Positions 19,692-29,035 of a stretch of 64,000 bases of DNA are shown in pieces. A program made the translations under genes and the position numbers. How positions within the stretch are numbered: the first letter of the stretch is position 1; every line of letters begins with the position of its first letter. Below the pieces are notes generated by a model. It did not search any database. It was not told the origin of the DNA and worked only from the letters and a program-made list of their open reading frames with translations. Origin of the DNA: Flectonema sp. DT1601 (Eukaryota; Euglenozoa; Diplonemea; Diplonemida; Diplonemidae); assembly GCA_964019425.1 (NCBI GenBank), contig OZ025807.1, positions 616,823 through 680,822 on the forward strand, given 5' to 3'.

Positions 19692-19970
19692 TTTCCTCCA
19701 CCTGTTCACTTTATTTACCCAATTCCATATATTGATTGAGTTCTTATGGTTCACATTGTTGATGTCATTATCACATTTATAGGTTGACCTCCTTCGCTTT
19801 CATTTATTTGAATGAGTTGTGTGCGCGGTTGCTATTTGAGTTGATGATATTTACGGTATACTATTGAGGTAGTTGACTTGTGGTGGTTCGTTGTTTTATT
19901 TTGTGTTGTAGTCTTCACGGCCATTTCCTCCCCACAGTTTATACTTCATTTACACAAACAAACTACTGAA
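19692..19970 (+). promoter_or_regulatory. 279-bp conserved upstream block (copy G)
   Basis: Same block and length. It has GTTGATGTC like the block before copy E and CCCCACAG like B and C. Confidence 0.62.
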
Positions 19971-20903
19971 ATGGGTATCGTTGCCATCGTCGACATTCTC
20001 ATCACAGCGAACAGCGCACAGGTACAAGTGGAGCTGCACGAGCCACACATCTGGCAGTACACCGACATCTGGTGTGCAGCGTATCCGTTTCCTCCTTTGG
20101 AGCTTGACGACCCGTGGAATTCGATGCACAATGTGCACATATCGAGTCCGACGAACGAGTTGCACAACATGCCGCCGATCCACGTCGACGTGTTGGGGAA
20201 TGCGTTGTCTTCAGAGAGACCGTACTGGATCAAATGCCATGCTGATGAGACTTGGTACGGAACTGTGTTCCACCACTTTCTGCAGACCATCATCACCACA
20301 CACGAACCTGATGGTTGCCACACCGGAGTGCATTACTTCAACCCTGCTGGAGTCGAGAGCCACTTAGCCGTGCATGGACCGATCGCAGATGGAAACGTTG
20401 ACCTGGGACACACGAACTACTTCAAGTTCCCATCAGGTATCCGTGGACTGAATGTGTTCGACGTTCCCCGTCCTCTTCCTTCTGGGTCGAGTCTGGAGTT
20501 GACGTGCTGCCGTGGAGAGGAATGTGAATTCTGGGTGACGATGTACGTGTGCAAGGAGTGTACGGGTCCGAGACCTGACGGTTTGCGCACAGACCTCCTG
20601 TCGAGCGGGTGGGATGCTGGCTTGTGCTCTCCGTGTTTCGATGACGACAGGACAACAATTTCATTTCACAAGCACGTGAACGCTAACTCTGGAACTTACA
20701 AGGAGACTCTGCACAGTGCCTACGATGAGATTGCTGTTGTGTTTGGTCTCGAAGGGTGTGTCGCTGCCCCGTGGTGCAGCAAACAGCCTGGTCCTCACCT
20801 CGGCGGTGGATTTAAAAACACTGCTTGCTTCAGAAACGGCAACTGTCCTCCTCCATTCAGTGGAGGCGCAATGGAAATAGATTTATTGGAATCAACAAGA
20901 TGA
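19971..20903 (+). CDS. array copy G, variant II, last copy
   Basis: 310 residues, variant II, with GLCSP instead of the GMCSP of copies B and D, so this position differs in every class (S, M, L). The tail FSGGAMEIDLLESTR is the same as in copy D. The variant II flank continues to about 21240 and then decays into T-rich, weakly similar sequence up to about 21345, which marks the array's right boundary. Function unknown, probably secreted. Confidence 0.85.
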   Translation: MGIVAIVDILITANSAQVQVELHEPHIWQYTDIWCAAYPFPPLELDDPWNSMHNVHISSPTNELHNMPPIHVDVLGNALSSERPYWIKCHADETWYGTVFHHFLQTIITTHEPDGCHTGVHYFNPAGVESHLAVHGPIADGNVDLGHTNYFKFPSGIRGLNVFDVPRPLPSGSSLELTCCRGEECEFWVTMYVCKECTGPRPDGLRTDLLSSGWDAGLCSPCFDDDRTTISFHKHVNANSGTYKETLHSAYDEIAVVFGLEGCVAAPWCSKQPGPHLGGGFKNTACFRNGNCPPPFSGGAMEIDLLESTR

Positions 20904-21476
20904 TCAACTTAAAGACCTCCAAGTATACTCATTGAGCAGTTACTCCTTTAATGGAATTGGTATCTTTTTAAGGGATCCTGTAGAAGAGTAGAAAACATTC
21001 TTTCTAATGCAGAAATTATATCTCCCTCTCTTTTTATTTCAAACTGTACCTTATTAACAAATAGCAGCATAACAAGCGAGGATGTCGATGAGCATTCTTA
21101 TGGCTTGAAATCAAATGATGGAACAAAATAACTAAAATTACTATTTTGGTGTATCCATCTTCTCTCTTCCACAATTACCTCAGTCGTAGTAGCAGTGGTA
21201 TTATGTAAGAAGAGGTACTGTTGCTTTTAAAAGGCTACGCTGTTTTTTTTATTGTTTTACACTGATTTTTTTTTTTTTTTTTTTTTATATCTTCCGTCCT
21301 TCGAAATGTGTGTTATGAAGCTGCAATCCGTAACTCATTTTCAAAAAAAAAAAAAAAAAAAATGTTTAGGAAACCCACATGTTGCTGGGACGATTGCTGT
21401 AATGACATATTTAGGATATATTTGGTTATGATACTTATTTCTGTTTTGTTAAAAAATAAAATAAGATGGCGCGACA
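20904..21476. other. variant II 3' flank and right edge of the array
   Basis: 20904-21240 matches the flank of copy D. After that come T-runs (21267-21286) and a degraded match to the D flank (CTTCCGTCCTTCGAAATG against CTTCCGTGCTTCGGAGCG). An A-run lies at 21343-21362. Confidence 0.65.
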
Positions 21477-22451
21477 ATGATTTGTTTATTGCTGCTAGCT
21501 TTCGCATTAGTGAAGACTGGAAATGCTGAAATAAAAGGTTATAACTTAATTTTTGAGTGGAATGAACTATGTGAGCAGTCCTGTGACTCTGACGGAACTC
21601 ATTGCGAACAAGTTTTTGAAGAGACCGTAGAGATTTGTGCTGAAATCTGTACCGATAATCCTCTGTGTTCTTCTTTTCAACTATCTCCAAGGTTTCTTTC
21701 TGGATATTGTATCTGGTTTGAGTACGTGGCCTCAAAAACCGACAGCAATGACTTATGCCATGCCAATCAGACTACCTATGTCACCACAAAAAATAAAACC
21801 TCAATTCCAAATGTGGTCGTATCAATTCCCCCGGCTACTATTCAACCTGTTGTTTCACCGGGAATCGAACTGAACAGATCTTTGGTTAGCGAAAACCCAG
21901 ATACTGTTGAACCTGAGCAAAAGCTTCTAGTAAAGGGTTTTACTATTGAACATGATTGGAATGAGATTTGTCACAAATCGTGTTCATCTGGAGGAGTGCA
22001 TTGCATGGGAGAAGTCGTTGCTGACATTGTCACGTGTGCGGATGCCTGTTCAGCCGAGAAGCAGTGTCTTGGATTTCAGGTATCAGAAATGAAATGTATT
22101 TTATTTTATTATCAAATGAATACAAAACATGAACTACTTGAATGTGACAAAGACGGTGAAACATTTGTCAAGATCACTAAAATTATAACAAACCCAAAAC
22201 TTCTTGAAGAAGAAAATTCAAACCAATCAAGCACAGTGTGCAGCTACCTCGTTTATATAATTCCAGCAGTGGTAATTGGGTTAATTCTTTCTGGTATTGT
22301 GGCTTACTGTTCTCTAAGAAAGCTCGGTGACGTTGTTCCAGAAAAAGAGATATCGCTATTCAACGAGGAAGGACCTGCACCTGTCGTGTCTGCTTCAGAA
22401 ACCGTTGAAGTTGTTCCTTGTCTTTCTGCTGATGTTGAGTTGTTTTGCTGA
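21477..22451 (+). CDS. type I membrane protein with two PAN/apple-like domains
   Basis: 324 residues. It has a signal peptide (MICLLLLAFALVKTGNA) and two homologous ectodomain repeats: GYNLIFEWNELCEQSC with CAEICTDNPLCSSFQ, and GFTIEHDWNEICHKSC with CADACSAEKQCLGFQ. The 'C..aC.....C..F......C' spacing is that of PAN/apple modules, which bind protein or carbohydrate. A transmembrane helix follows at about 257-279 (YIIPAVVIGLILSGIVAYCS), then a short acidic cytoplasmic tail. It probably acts at the cell surface. A four-codon upstream ORF (ATG at 21466) overlaps this ATG as ATGA. It directly follows the secreted-protein array, but shares no sequence with it. Confidence 0.75.
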   Translation: MICLLLLAFALVKTGNAEIKGYNLIFEWNELCEQSCDSDGTHCEQVFEETVEICAEICTDNPLCSSFQLSPRFLSGYCIWFEYVASKTDSNDLCHANQTTYVTTKNKTSIPNVVVSIPPATIQPVVSPGIELNRSLVSENPDTVEPEQKLLVKGFTIEHDWNEICHKSCSSGGVHCMGEVVADIVTCADACSAEKQCLGFQVSEMKCILFYYQMNTKHELLECDKDGETFVKITKIITNPKLLEEENSNQSSTVCSYLVYIIPAVVIGLILSGIVAYCSLRKLGDVVPEKEISLFNEEGPAPVVSASETVEVVPCLSADVELFC

Positions 22452-23417
22452 AATGAAATACTAGTTATTCTACTTTTCTACTGTTCTACCTATTTTACTG
22501 TAAAAGGAAATATTCTTTCGTGAGATTCTTTTCAATTTTTAGAAAGAACTTTCCTCACGAGGATTGGATTCCTTATCAATGTAGGGGGGCCCATTACCCC
22601 CTTTTTGAGCGACAAAAATTATGTAGCGAATTTTGATTTCTTGGCCTATTGAGATTGAAATCCATGTGTCAGTGAAGAAAGTATTCCGTATTATTATTTT
22701 TTGAACTTGGAAATCTCATATTCTGGGTTCCACTTGTTGAGAGGGGACTGGGGGGGAATGAAAAACATAAGGTATTTTCGGAACTAGTGAGGTCTAATTC
22801 GATGAACAGGACACGCATTTGATTTTCTTTTGAATATCATTTCTATTGAATTGGTCAGGCGGGTGTCGGAATTTTTGTCGCCAAATGAGGTACCAGTGAT
22901 GGGCCCTTCTAAATTCTTTTTCTTACCGGAGGATTTCCTTTGCCAAAAGAAGCAATCTTGTGAGGAAAAATTCACACAACCTTTTTTTTTTTTTTTAAAA
23001 AAAAATTCAGACTAAATTCACGGCAGTATTTCGTCACGAAAACTGTTCCTTTTTACGGTAACTTTTAAAAAGTGCTACTTAGCGACTTCTTTCCAGATGT
23101 CACTCCCTCTTTTTTTTTTTTTAAGTCACTGCATCATAAATTACTATTTGCTTATATTAGTTTACTTTATGATGCGATCCCATTTTACTATATTTATACT
23201 CAAACTATTTCATCCTAAGTTTTTCTTCCAGACTGTAATTTTCAGATTTGAGTAACGCGTTTTCTTTTTTTCTTCTTTTTTTAAAAATTTTAAATTTTAA
23301 ATTTGAATTTCGATGGTTTTTGACGTTGTTGACACGTCAGTTCTTCCGATTAATAAAATCACATTCTCCAGAAAAAAAAAAAAAAAAAAAAAAACCGAAT
23401 AAAAAAAAAGAAGACTC
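22452..23417. other. intergenic, AT-rich
   Basis: I see no gene. There are G-runs at about 22586 and 22750, T/A-runs near 22981-23005 and 23371-23393, and an acceptor-like TTCTCCAG ending at 23371. A long A-run forms the leader of the next gene. Confidence 0.45.
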
Positions 23418-25163
23418 ATGTCGTGCAACACCGACTACCCATATGATTTAACGGGTTATAAACGTGATGATGCAAAGAGTGTGTGGGAAACTCGTGGTTT
23501 AATATGGCAGTATGGGTATAATCACGAAGAAGCAGCAAAGTGCTACCTTCGAGCAATTGAAGAAGACGAAAGTAATTTATTTGCGATGTGGGGATACGCT
23601 TACAGTTTAGGACCAAACTACAACAAAGACTGGAGTATGTTTGAAGAAGAAGAAAAGACTACCTGCTACAATAAATCACGAGAAATGCTAACAAAGGCTA
23701 GCGAAGCGGCAAAGGGAAGAGAAGGTGAATTTGCAGCTCAACTTATAAAAGCACTCGAACAGAAGTATCCTTCAAGTAGAACTTCCTTCACTGATGAGAC
23801 CCACAGAGCTTACGTACTTGAGATGAAAGGACTTTATGAAAAGTATCCTTCTGACTTAGACATTGCAGCTATCTATGCTGAATCGATTATGGGACTGAAA
23901 CCTTGGGGTCTGTGGACACGTTCTGGTGAACCAGCAATACCTGAAGCACTAATCGCTCAACAAGTACTAGAACAAGCCATAGCCACTGAAATACAACACC
24001 CAGGAGTTTACCATTTCTACATCCACTTAATGGAACTTTCCGGAACACCTGAAAGAAGTCTTGATGTCTGTAAGAAGCTTGAAGTACTCATCCCACATGC
24101 TGGTCACTTAATCCACATGCCTTCACATATCTACATTCAAGTAGGTATGTACAATGAAGCTCTTCGTTCTAATACTACTGCAGTTAAGGCTGATATGATT
24201 GCTTATAATAACAGAGGAAAGGAAGGTGATCACTTTTATACTTTGTACCGTTTTCATGATTATCATTTCGCTGCTTGGGCTGGTATGATGAAAGGTGACT
24301 ACAGTGCGGCTATGAAGTCTGCTTTGGGAATGTTCGAAACGATAGATTTTGATATTCTTAAGAACCCATGGCATGATCCACTACTTAACATTGAGCGTTC
24401 TCCATTAGCGGATTGGTTTGAGGCATTCTTGCCGACGTACCTTCATGTTGATGTTCGTTTTGGAAAATGGGATAAAATAATTTCCGATACATTCATAGAC
24501 GAGAATCTCTCAAAACACGATCCTGAAGGAGATCTATTCACAACAACACTTGCTACTTTATCATATGCTCGTACTGTTGCTTATTCAGCTAAGGCAGGAC
24601 AAGCCACGGATGCAAACACAAAAACCGAATATGTAAAAAAAGCTGAAGAGATGTTGGAAGAATTCGAGAAAAGGATGACGAAATTAACGAAAACGACACC
24701 TGACAGGACGGTCATGAACAACAGCGCTGCTGTTATTCTTAATGTTGGAAGGTTCATTGCAAGAGGTGAACTAAAATTTCGCAAAAATGAAATCACCGAA
24801 GCCATCGAAGACTTACAAACAGCTGTTCGACTATTTGACGGCGGAAACATCAACGACATAGGTGGATTAGTATATGATGAACCATGGGGATGGATGATGC
24901 CTGCCCGTCATCCACTTGGTGCCTTATCCTTAGAAGCTGGCATGCTGGACGTTGCTACGAAGGCATTTGAAGAAGACCTCGGCATTCAAAAAGGTATTCA
25001 CCAAACTTATCCAAATAATATTTGGTCTCTTGTTGGACTTAAGCAATGCCATCAACAATTAGAAAAAGACACCGCCGACCTGACTCAAAGAATAGCACTC
25101 GCACAGCAACAGTCCGACACTAAAATAAAAGCCGCGTGTTTCTGTCACAGAGATGCCTTTTAA
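23418..25163 (+). CDS. TPR-repeat protein, TTC38-like family
   Basis: 581 residues built of helical TPR-like repeats and no signal peptide. Recognisable conserved stretches are AMWGYAYSLGPNYN near the start, HFYIHLMELSGTPERSLDVC, LIPHAGHLIHMPSHIYIQVG with its invariant His residues, and the C-terminal PWGWMMPARHPLGALSLEAG then YPNNIWSLVGLKQC. These match the widespread TTC38-like family of bacteria and eukaryotes, whose role is poorly known; the clustered His/Pro motif may be a binding or active site. The first ATG after the acceptor at 23371 is used, and the intervening leader is almost all A. A cytosolic scaffold or enzyme is likely. Confidence 0.75.
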   Translation: MSCNTDYPYDLTGYKRDDAKSVWETRGLIWQYGYNHEEAAKCYLRAIEEDESNLFAMWGYAYSLGPNYNKDWSMFEEEEKTTCYNKSREMLTKASEAAKGREGEFAAQLIKALEQKYPSSRTSFTDETHRAYVLEMKGLYEKYPSDLDIAAIYAESIMGLKPWGLWTRSGEPAIPEALIAQQVLEQAIATEIQHPGVYHFYIHLMELSGTPERSLDVCKKLEVLIPHAGHLIHMPSHIYIQVGMYNEALRSNTTAVKADMIAYNNRGKEGDHFYTLYRFHDYHFAAWAGMMKGDYSAAMKSALGMFETIDFDILKNPWHDPLLNIERSPLADWFEAFLPTYLHVDVRFGKWDKIISDTFIDENLSKHDPEGDLFTTTLATLSYARTVAYSAKAGQATDANTKTEYVKKAEEMLEEFEKRMTKLTKTTPDRTVMNNSAAVILNVGRFIARGELKFRKNEITEAIEDLQTAVRLFDGGNINDIGGLVYDEPWGWMMPARHPLGALSLEAGMLDVATKAFEEDLGIQKGIHQTYPNNIWSLVGLKQCHQQLEKDTADLTQRIALAQQQSDTKIKAACFCHRDAF

Positions 25164-25996
25164 GACAGTCGCTGGTATTCGTTCAAACGACAGCTGGTGT
25201 TTTCTATTTCTTTCTTTCCTCTTAATGTCTTCTTGAGACGATCAGCGTCCATTATATCTTTCCTTCCTTTTCTTTCGTATTGCGGGTTTACCAGAGCTAC
25301 ATAACTCTAATCAATTGAGGTTACCTTTTAACAGGTCTAATTGAATATTGCTGTACCTTCTTTGTGGCAATTTTCTGGTAGCTCTCCAACTTCTCTAATC
25401 TATTTTTAAAGTCGAAGATAGTGACTGGTACTGACCGTGTTTTTACTAACATCACTAGTACTCTTCGACAGGCACTTGGTTGTTGTGTTGATGGCTTAGT
25501 CTGAAGTGACTCAAAATTAACATTCTTATTATTTTCTTTTTTTTCTTAACGAACTACAAATATCTTTCTTTTCAGTCAAAGTAATTGATGTTGACTGTTC
25601 TTTTTTTTGCATTGTCAAGGTTTCACCCCCTTTTTTTTAAATGATAACTGGCTTTGTACTTTTTTCGTTCTTTTTTTTTAAAAAAAAAATTTGTGGTCTG
25701 ATTCGCGGCCTATTATTTTATTATTTTAATACATCATATTAAAAATACCATAAAGCAATATTTGCAATCTTGCTGCGCTTGCATATGAGTGGATAATTTT
25801 GCTTTCTTCAACCACCCCGATACTAGACTTAGCAGCCCTAAGCTGCACAATGTCTAATTATATAGTTTGCTGATTATGTTGAAATTTGGAAATATTTTTT
25901 TTTTCTAACTCGATTCGGCTAACTAGTGATGAGCAGATCTACTAATCAATCAATTTAAAAAATATTACTTTCAATTCTCAGTAGTAGTACACAATA
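25164..25996. other. intergenic, includes one R3 repeat
   Basis: No gene is supported. It holds repeat R3 at about 25545-25630. An acceptor-like TTTCAATTCTCAG (ends 25981) is placed 15 bases before the next ATG. Confidence 0.5.
25545..25630 (+). repeat. dispersed repeat R3, copy 2
   Basis: Reads TTCTTAACGA, ACAAATAT, CAGTCAAAGTA, TTGATGTT, ACTGTT, then GCATTGTCAAGGTTTCAC. The last part aligns with ACATTATCAAAGTTTCAC in the copy near 30264. Confidence 0.5.
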
Positions 25997-26998
25997 ATGG
26001 CCTCTGAAGTATCCGACCAAGACGGATGGGCAGAGGATGAGATTAATAATGATATGTACGGCTCTGTAATAGACAGATTAAAAGAACTGCAGAGTGAAGT
26101 CGCATCGAACGTGCAAGCGGAGTCTGTAAATAAAGTTGTTAGAAAACTTCAGAGAGAAACATCACCTCCGGCTCCTGATTCGAAGAAAAGATCAACAAAA
26201 CAAGCGACTGCAGTTGAGGTAGTGCGTCAAACTGATACTTCATTAGAACACGAGACGAGATTTACTGGAAAGTCTATCGAACAAGTGATGACTGTTAATC
26301 TGGATGGGTCATCAGACGCAACGAGTTCTCTTTCCACTACTGTGCGCCAGCTACAAAGAGAATTAGCTCGTCTTCAAGAACGTCAACTGACCCAACACAG
26401 TTTGCTCTTTAAAAAACTTGAAGACGTTAATGGGAAAATGTCAGAAGTGATGTCGCGCATGGACAGAATCGAACTTGTTTCAAATAATTTAATGTCATCG
26501 AAGGCAGAGCCTTCACCTCCTCCACCGCCGATGAAGATCGAAGAGTTGAGTGATTTAGCATTTAGGAAAGTTAAACCAGAACCAGCGTATTCACCAAAAG
26601 GATTACAAAGCAGTGGATCAACAAAGACTGTAACTATGAGTACTGCAGGTGCTGAGTTTATTGGTTCTTCTTCTTCCTCTTGTCATGCAGTAAATGGTGC
26701 GGATTTACTCAATCAAGTCCGACAGTTGTCTTCTGAAATCACGTCTTCAGAAAAAGCAGCAGATCCATCGTTCGTAGCTACTGCTCGAGCTCGTCTGCTA
26801 CAAGTTCAGCAACTTGCTAAGTCTGCAAAAAACATGTCGTCTCCGTCTGCCCGTTCAGGACCATATTCTGTAGCACTAGGGATAATTGATACAGTAAGGA
26901 CTATGCTTTATTCAGAAGGTAATGTTCAACAGTCATCAGCTCAACGTCGTCCTGTTTTTACTTCAAATCCAACGCGATCACGTGATGAGAATACTTAA
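25997..26998 (+). CDS. coiled-coil protein, unknown function
   Basis: 333 residues, not recognised. The N-terminus is acidic (GWAEDEINNDMYG), and a first helical segment at about 22-55 has IDRLKELQSEV. The main predicted coiled coil spans about 112-168 (STTVRQLQRELARLQERQL). Then come a Pro run (PPPPPP), a Ser-rich linker and a C-terminal helical segment containing LLNQVRQLSSEI and ARLLQVQQLAKSAK. No signal peptide or membrane helix. It could be cytoskeletal. Another open frame (26922-27119), rich in Lys/Arg, overlaps and extends past the stop; an unseen splice could join it, but I find no convincing sites. Confidence 0.62.
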   Translation: MASEVSDQDGWAEDEINNDMYGSVIDRLKELQSEVASNVQAESVNKVVRKLQRETSPPAPDSKKRSTKQATAVEVVRQTDTSLEHETRFTGKSIEQVMTVNLDGSSDATSSLSTTVRQLQRELARLQERQLTQHSLLFKKLEDVNGKMSEVMSRMDRIELVSNNLMSSKAEPSPPPPPMKIEELSDLAFRKVKPEPAYSPKGLQSSGSTKTVTMSTAGAEFIGSSSSSCHAVNGADLLNQVRQLSSEITSSEKAADPSFVATARARLLQVQQLAKSAKNMSSPSARSGPYSVALGIIDTVRTMLYSEGNVQQSSAQRRPVFTSNPTRSRDENT

Positions 26999-27453
26999 CA
27001 ATGTTGGTAAGAGAAGTCGGCAAACTAGATACGTAACTTCGGGAAAAGGATTGGCTCCTTCGTCTACAATGAAGTGTCAACTTGGAACTGTTACGAACAA
27101 GAGGAATCCAACTGGTTAATTAAAGACCCCTCCCGCTATTTAGGGGATTTTTGATATCGTTTGATATCTGTGGGTGAAAAAACAAACAAACAAAAAAACA
27201 CAAATAATGAGCAGGATAGAGAACAAACGAGAAAGGGATCCGTCCCTTAGATTATATTTTATTTATGTTAGAATTTTGAAATAGTCTTCCACTAGATTAA
27301 TAAAACTTTCTGTGAATAAGTTACAATACGTACTTCATTCTAAACAGGTCCCTTTTAAGGTATTTAACATCGCGTGATAACAAGCAAGTGAAAGATCATT
27401 CTTATTATTATTTATATATCTTCTCAGTGAATAAGGGCAAATGATGAAATCGT
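26999..27453. other. intergenic
   Basis: The first ~120 bp stay open in another frame (see preceding gene). The rest is AT-rich. An acceptor-like ATATATCTTCTCAG ends at 27427, before the next gene. Confidence 0.4.
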
Positions 27454-28629
27454 ATGCCTAGAAACGTGAGTCAGCTTCCGCTTTGGACTCTACCTGGCAG
27501 GTGGGAATATTGGATTGCAACAGGCATAGCATTTATCTTATTAGGGGTAGGTGGATACTTTTATTTAGAATCAAGTGAAAGAGTTGAATATATCTGTTTG
27601 GCGTTAGGGACTATAGGACTTGCGACTTTAACTATTGCTGGTTGGAGACCTACTAGTGTTGAGGATAAACAACCATCTGAAGAAGAGCTAATTGAATTAA
27701 GAAAGAACTCAATAATATCCGACAGTGGTGAAGTGATTCCTTCACATACATCTGAAGCCACTACCATGAGAAGTAATCCAACACTAAACCCACAAGAATA
27801 TCATTACGGCACTCATAGAGATGTGACTTACAACACACCGTCAAAACATACAAACAGTCTTAGGAGTTCTCATAATTTCAACGATCAAGCACCAGTCCCA
27901 AATGACACATACAGAGGAGCATTAGTATCGTCACCAAGTCCTGGTGTTTCTCCAGGTAATACTCGTCGTACGACTCAACTATCATTGATGGGTGAAATCC
28001 AACAACTTGCTAACGGAAGTCCTATTCCAGCAACTCGAGGAAGGAGATCAATCTCTCGATCACCCGCAAGGAATTCTGGAGCTCTAAAAGAAAAACTATC
28101 AGATCTAATTATACAACTCGATCAGGGTCAGTCAAATAATGAAAAGCTACTTGACCAGGTGATGACAATGGCGAAAAAGAAAATGCAAAGTCCCGGAAGG
28201 CAATCAACTACCAGAGTCATAGAAGCACCACTGGAAGTACATCCTCAGCCGGTTCTTAATAAAATCATTCAGACACCTGCACAGCTTCCACAGCTTCCAC
28301 AGTCTCAAATAAGAGAGCCTAATCAACACTCTGGCTTTGTTCCAGTGCAGCAATTTCCACAACAAACGCAGCAACAACAGCAGCACCAACAGCAGCACCA
28401 ACAGCAGCACCAACAGCAGCACCAACAGCAGCACCAACAGCAGCACCAACACCAACAACAGCAGCAGCACCAACAGCAGCCGTCTTTTACTCCACGTTCA
28501 CCCGCGAAAGCCGTGTTGTCACCTGCTCGGCCTCAACGTAGACGTCCTGTTTCACCCGCACCTCCTCAATTGCCATCACACGCATTGTACTATCAGCCTA
28601 ATGCTATCGCTATGTATCAAAATGAGTGA
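27454..28629 (+). CDS. membrane protein with two N-terminal helices and a His/Gln repeat tail
   Basis: 391 residues, not recognised. Two close hydrophobic helices form a hairpin: about 19-38 (YWIATGIAFILLGVGGYFYL) and 44-64 (VEYICLALGTIGLATLTIAG). The rest is low-complexity and probably disordered and cytosolic, with Ser/Arg-Pro motifs (RSISRSPARNS) and a His/Gln tract at about 308-343. That tract comes from a 12-bp CAGCAGCACCAA minisatellite. A short upstream ORF, ATG at 27441 to TAG at 27461, overlaps this start and could lower translation. The hairpin resembles reticulon- or TMEM-type membrane anchors only in shape; I make no family claim. Confidence 0.65.
   Translation: MPRNVSQLPLWTLPGRWEYWIATGIAFILLGVGGYFYLESSERVEYICLALGTIGLATLTIAGWRPTSVEDKQPSEEELIELRKNSIISDSGEVIPSHTSEATTMRSNPTLNPQEYHYGTHRDVTYNTPSKHTNSLRSSHNFNDQAPVPNDTYRGALVSSPSPGVSPGNTRRTTQLSLMGEIQQLANGSPIPATRGRRSISRSPARNSGALKEKLSDLIIQLDQGQSNNEKLLDQVMTMAKKKMQSPGRQSTTRVIEAPLEVHPQPVLNKIIQTPAQLPQLPQSQIREPNQHSGFVPVQQFPQQTQQQQQHQQQHQQQHQQQHQQQHQQQHQHQQQQQHQQQPSFTPRSPAKAVLSPARPQRRRPVSPAPPQLPSHALYYQPNAIAMYQNE
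28374..28483 (+). repeat. 12-bp minisatellite CAGCAGCACCAA
   Basis: About nine units, in frame, encoding (QQHQ)n. Its near-perfect repetition suggests recent expansion and length variation between strains. Confidence 0.85.
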
Positions 28630-29035
28630 GCTTTACTACAGACAAGTTCAATTCCGACTAGGGTAAATTCTTATTAACATCATAAGTTGAGTGCACATTA
28701 TGTTTGCTCTTAACTGACTGTAACCAAGTGTGGCATTGTTTTAATAAAAAAGATTCTTTGCCTTACTGGACTTGTCAATAAAGTTTCTTTGTCGCGTGTA
28801 CCGTTTGCAGATTTTTTTTTTTTTTTTTTAAATTTCCCCTTGTTGTATTCTGCTGTGTTATCGCAGCATTCCCCTCACATGTTGTTTTTAGTTGTTTTTG
28901 ATTATACACATCTTTCACATTGAAATAGTTTATTACAAACAGAAATCAGTATAGATGAACGTGTTGGGGGTATGATCTGTGTTCTTTATTAATATAATTC
29001 CTTGTTAGGTGGGAGAGGGGAGGAGTTTTTTTAAA
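28630..29035. other. intergenic
   Basis: T-run near 28811-28829. Nothing else seen apart from an acceptor-like CTTGTTAG ending at 29008. Confidence 0.45.

Noticed and set aside
26922-27119. Overlapping Lys/Arg-rich frame after the coiled-coil gene at 25997
   Set aside because: It could be an alternative C-terminus, but I found no plausible GT..AG pair of the usual 65-92 bp joining it to the main frame.
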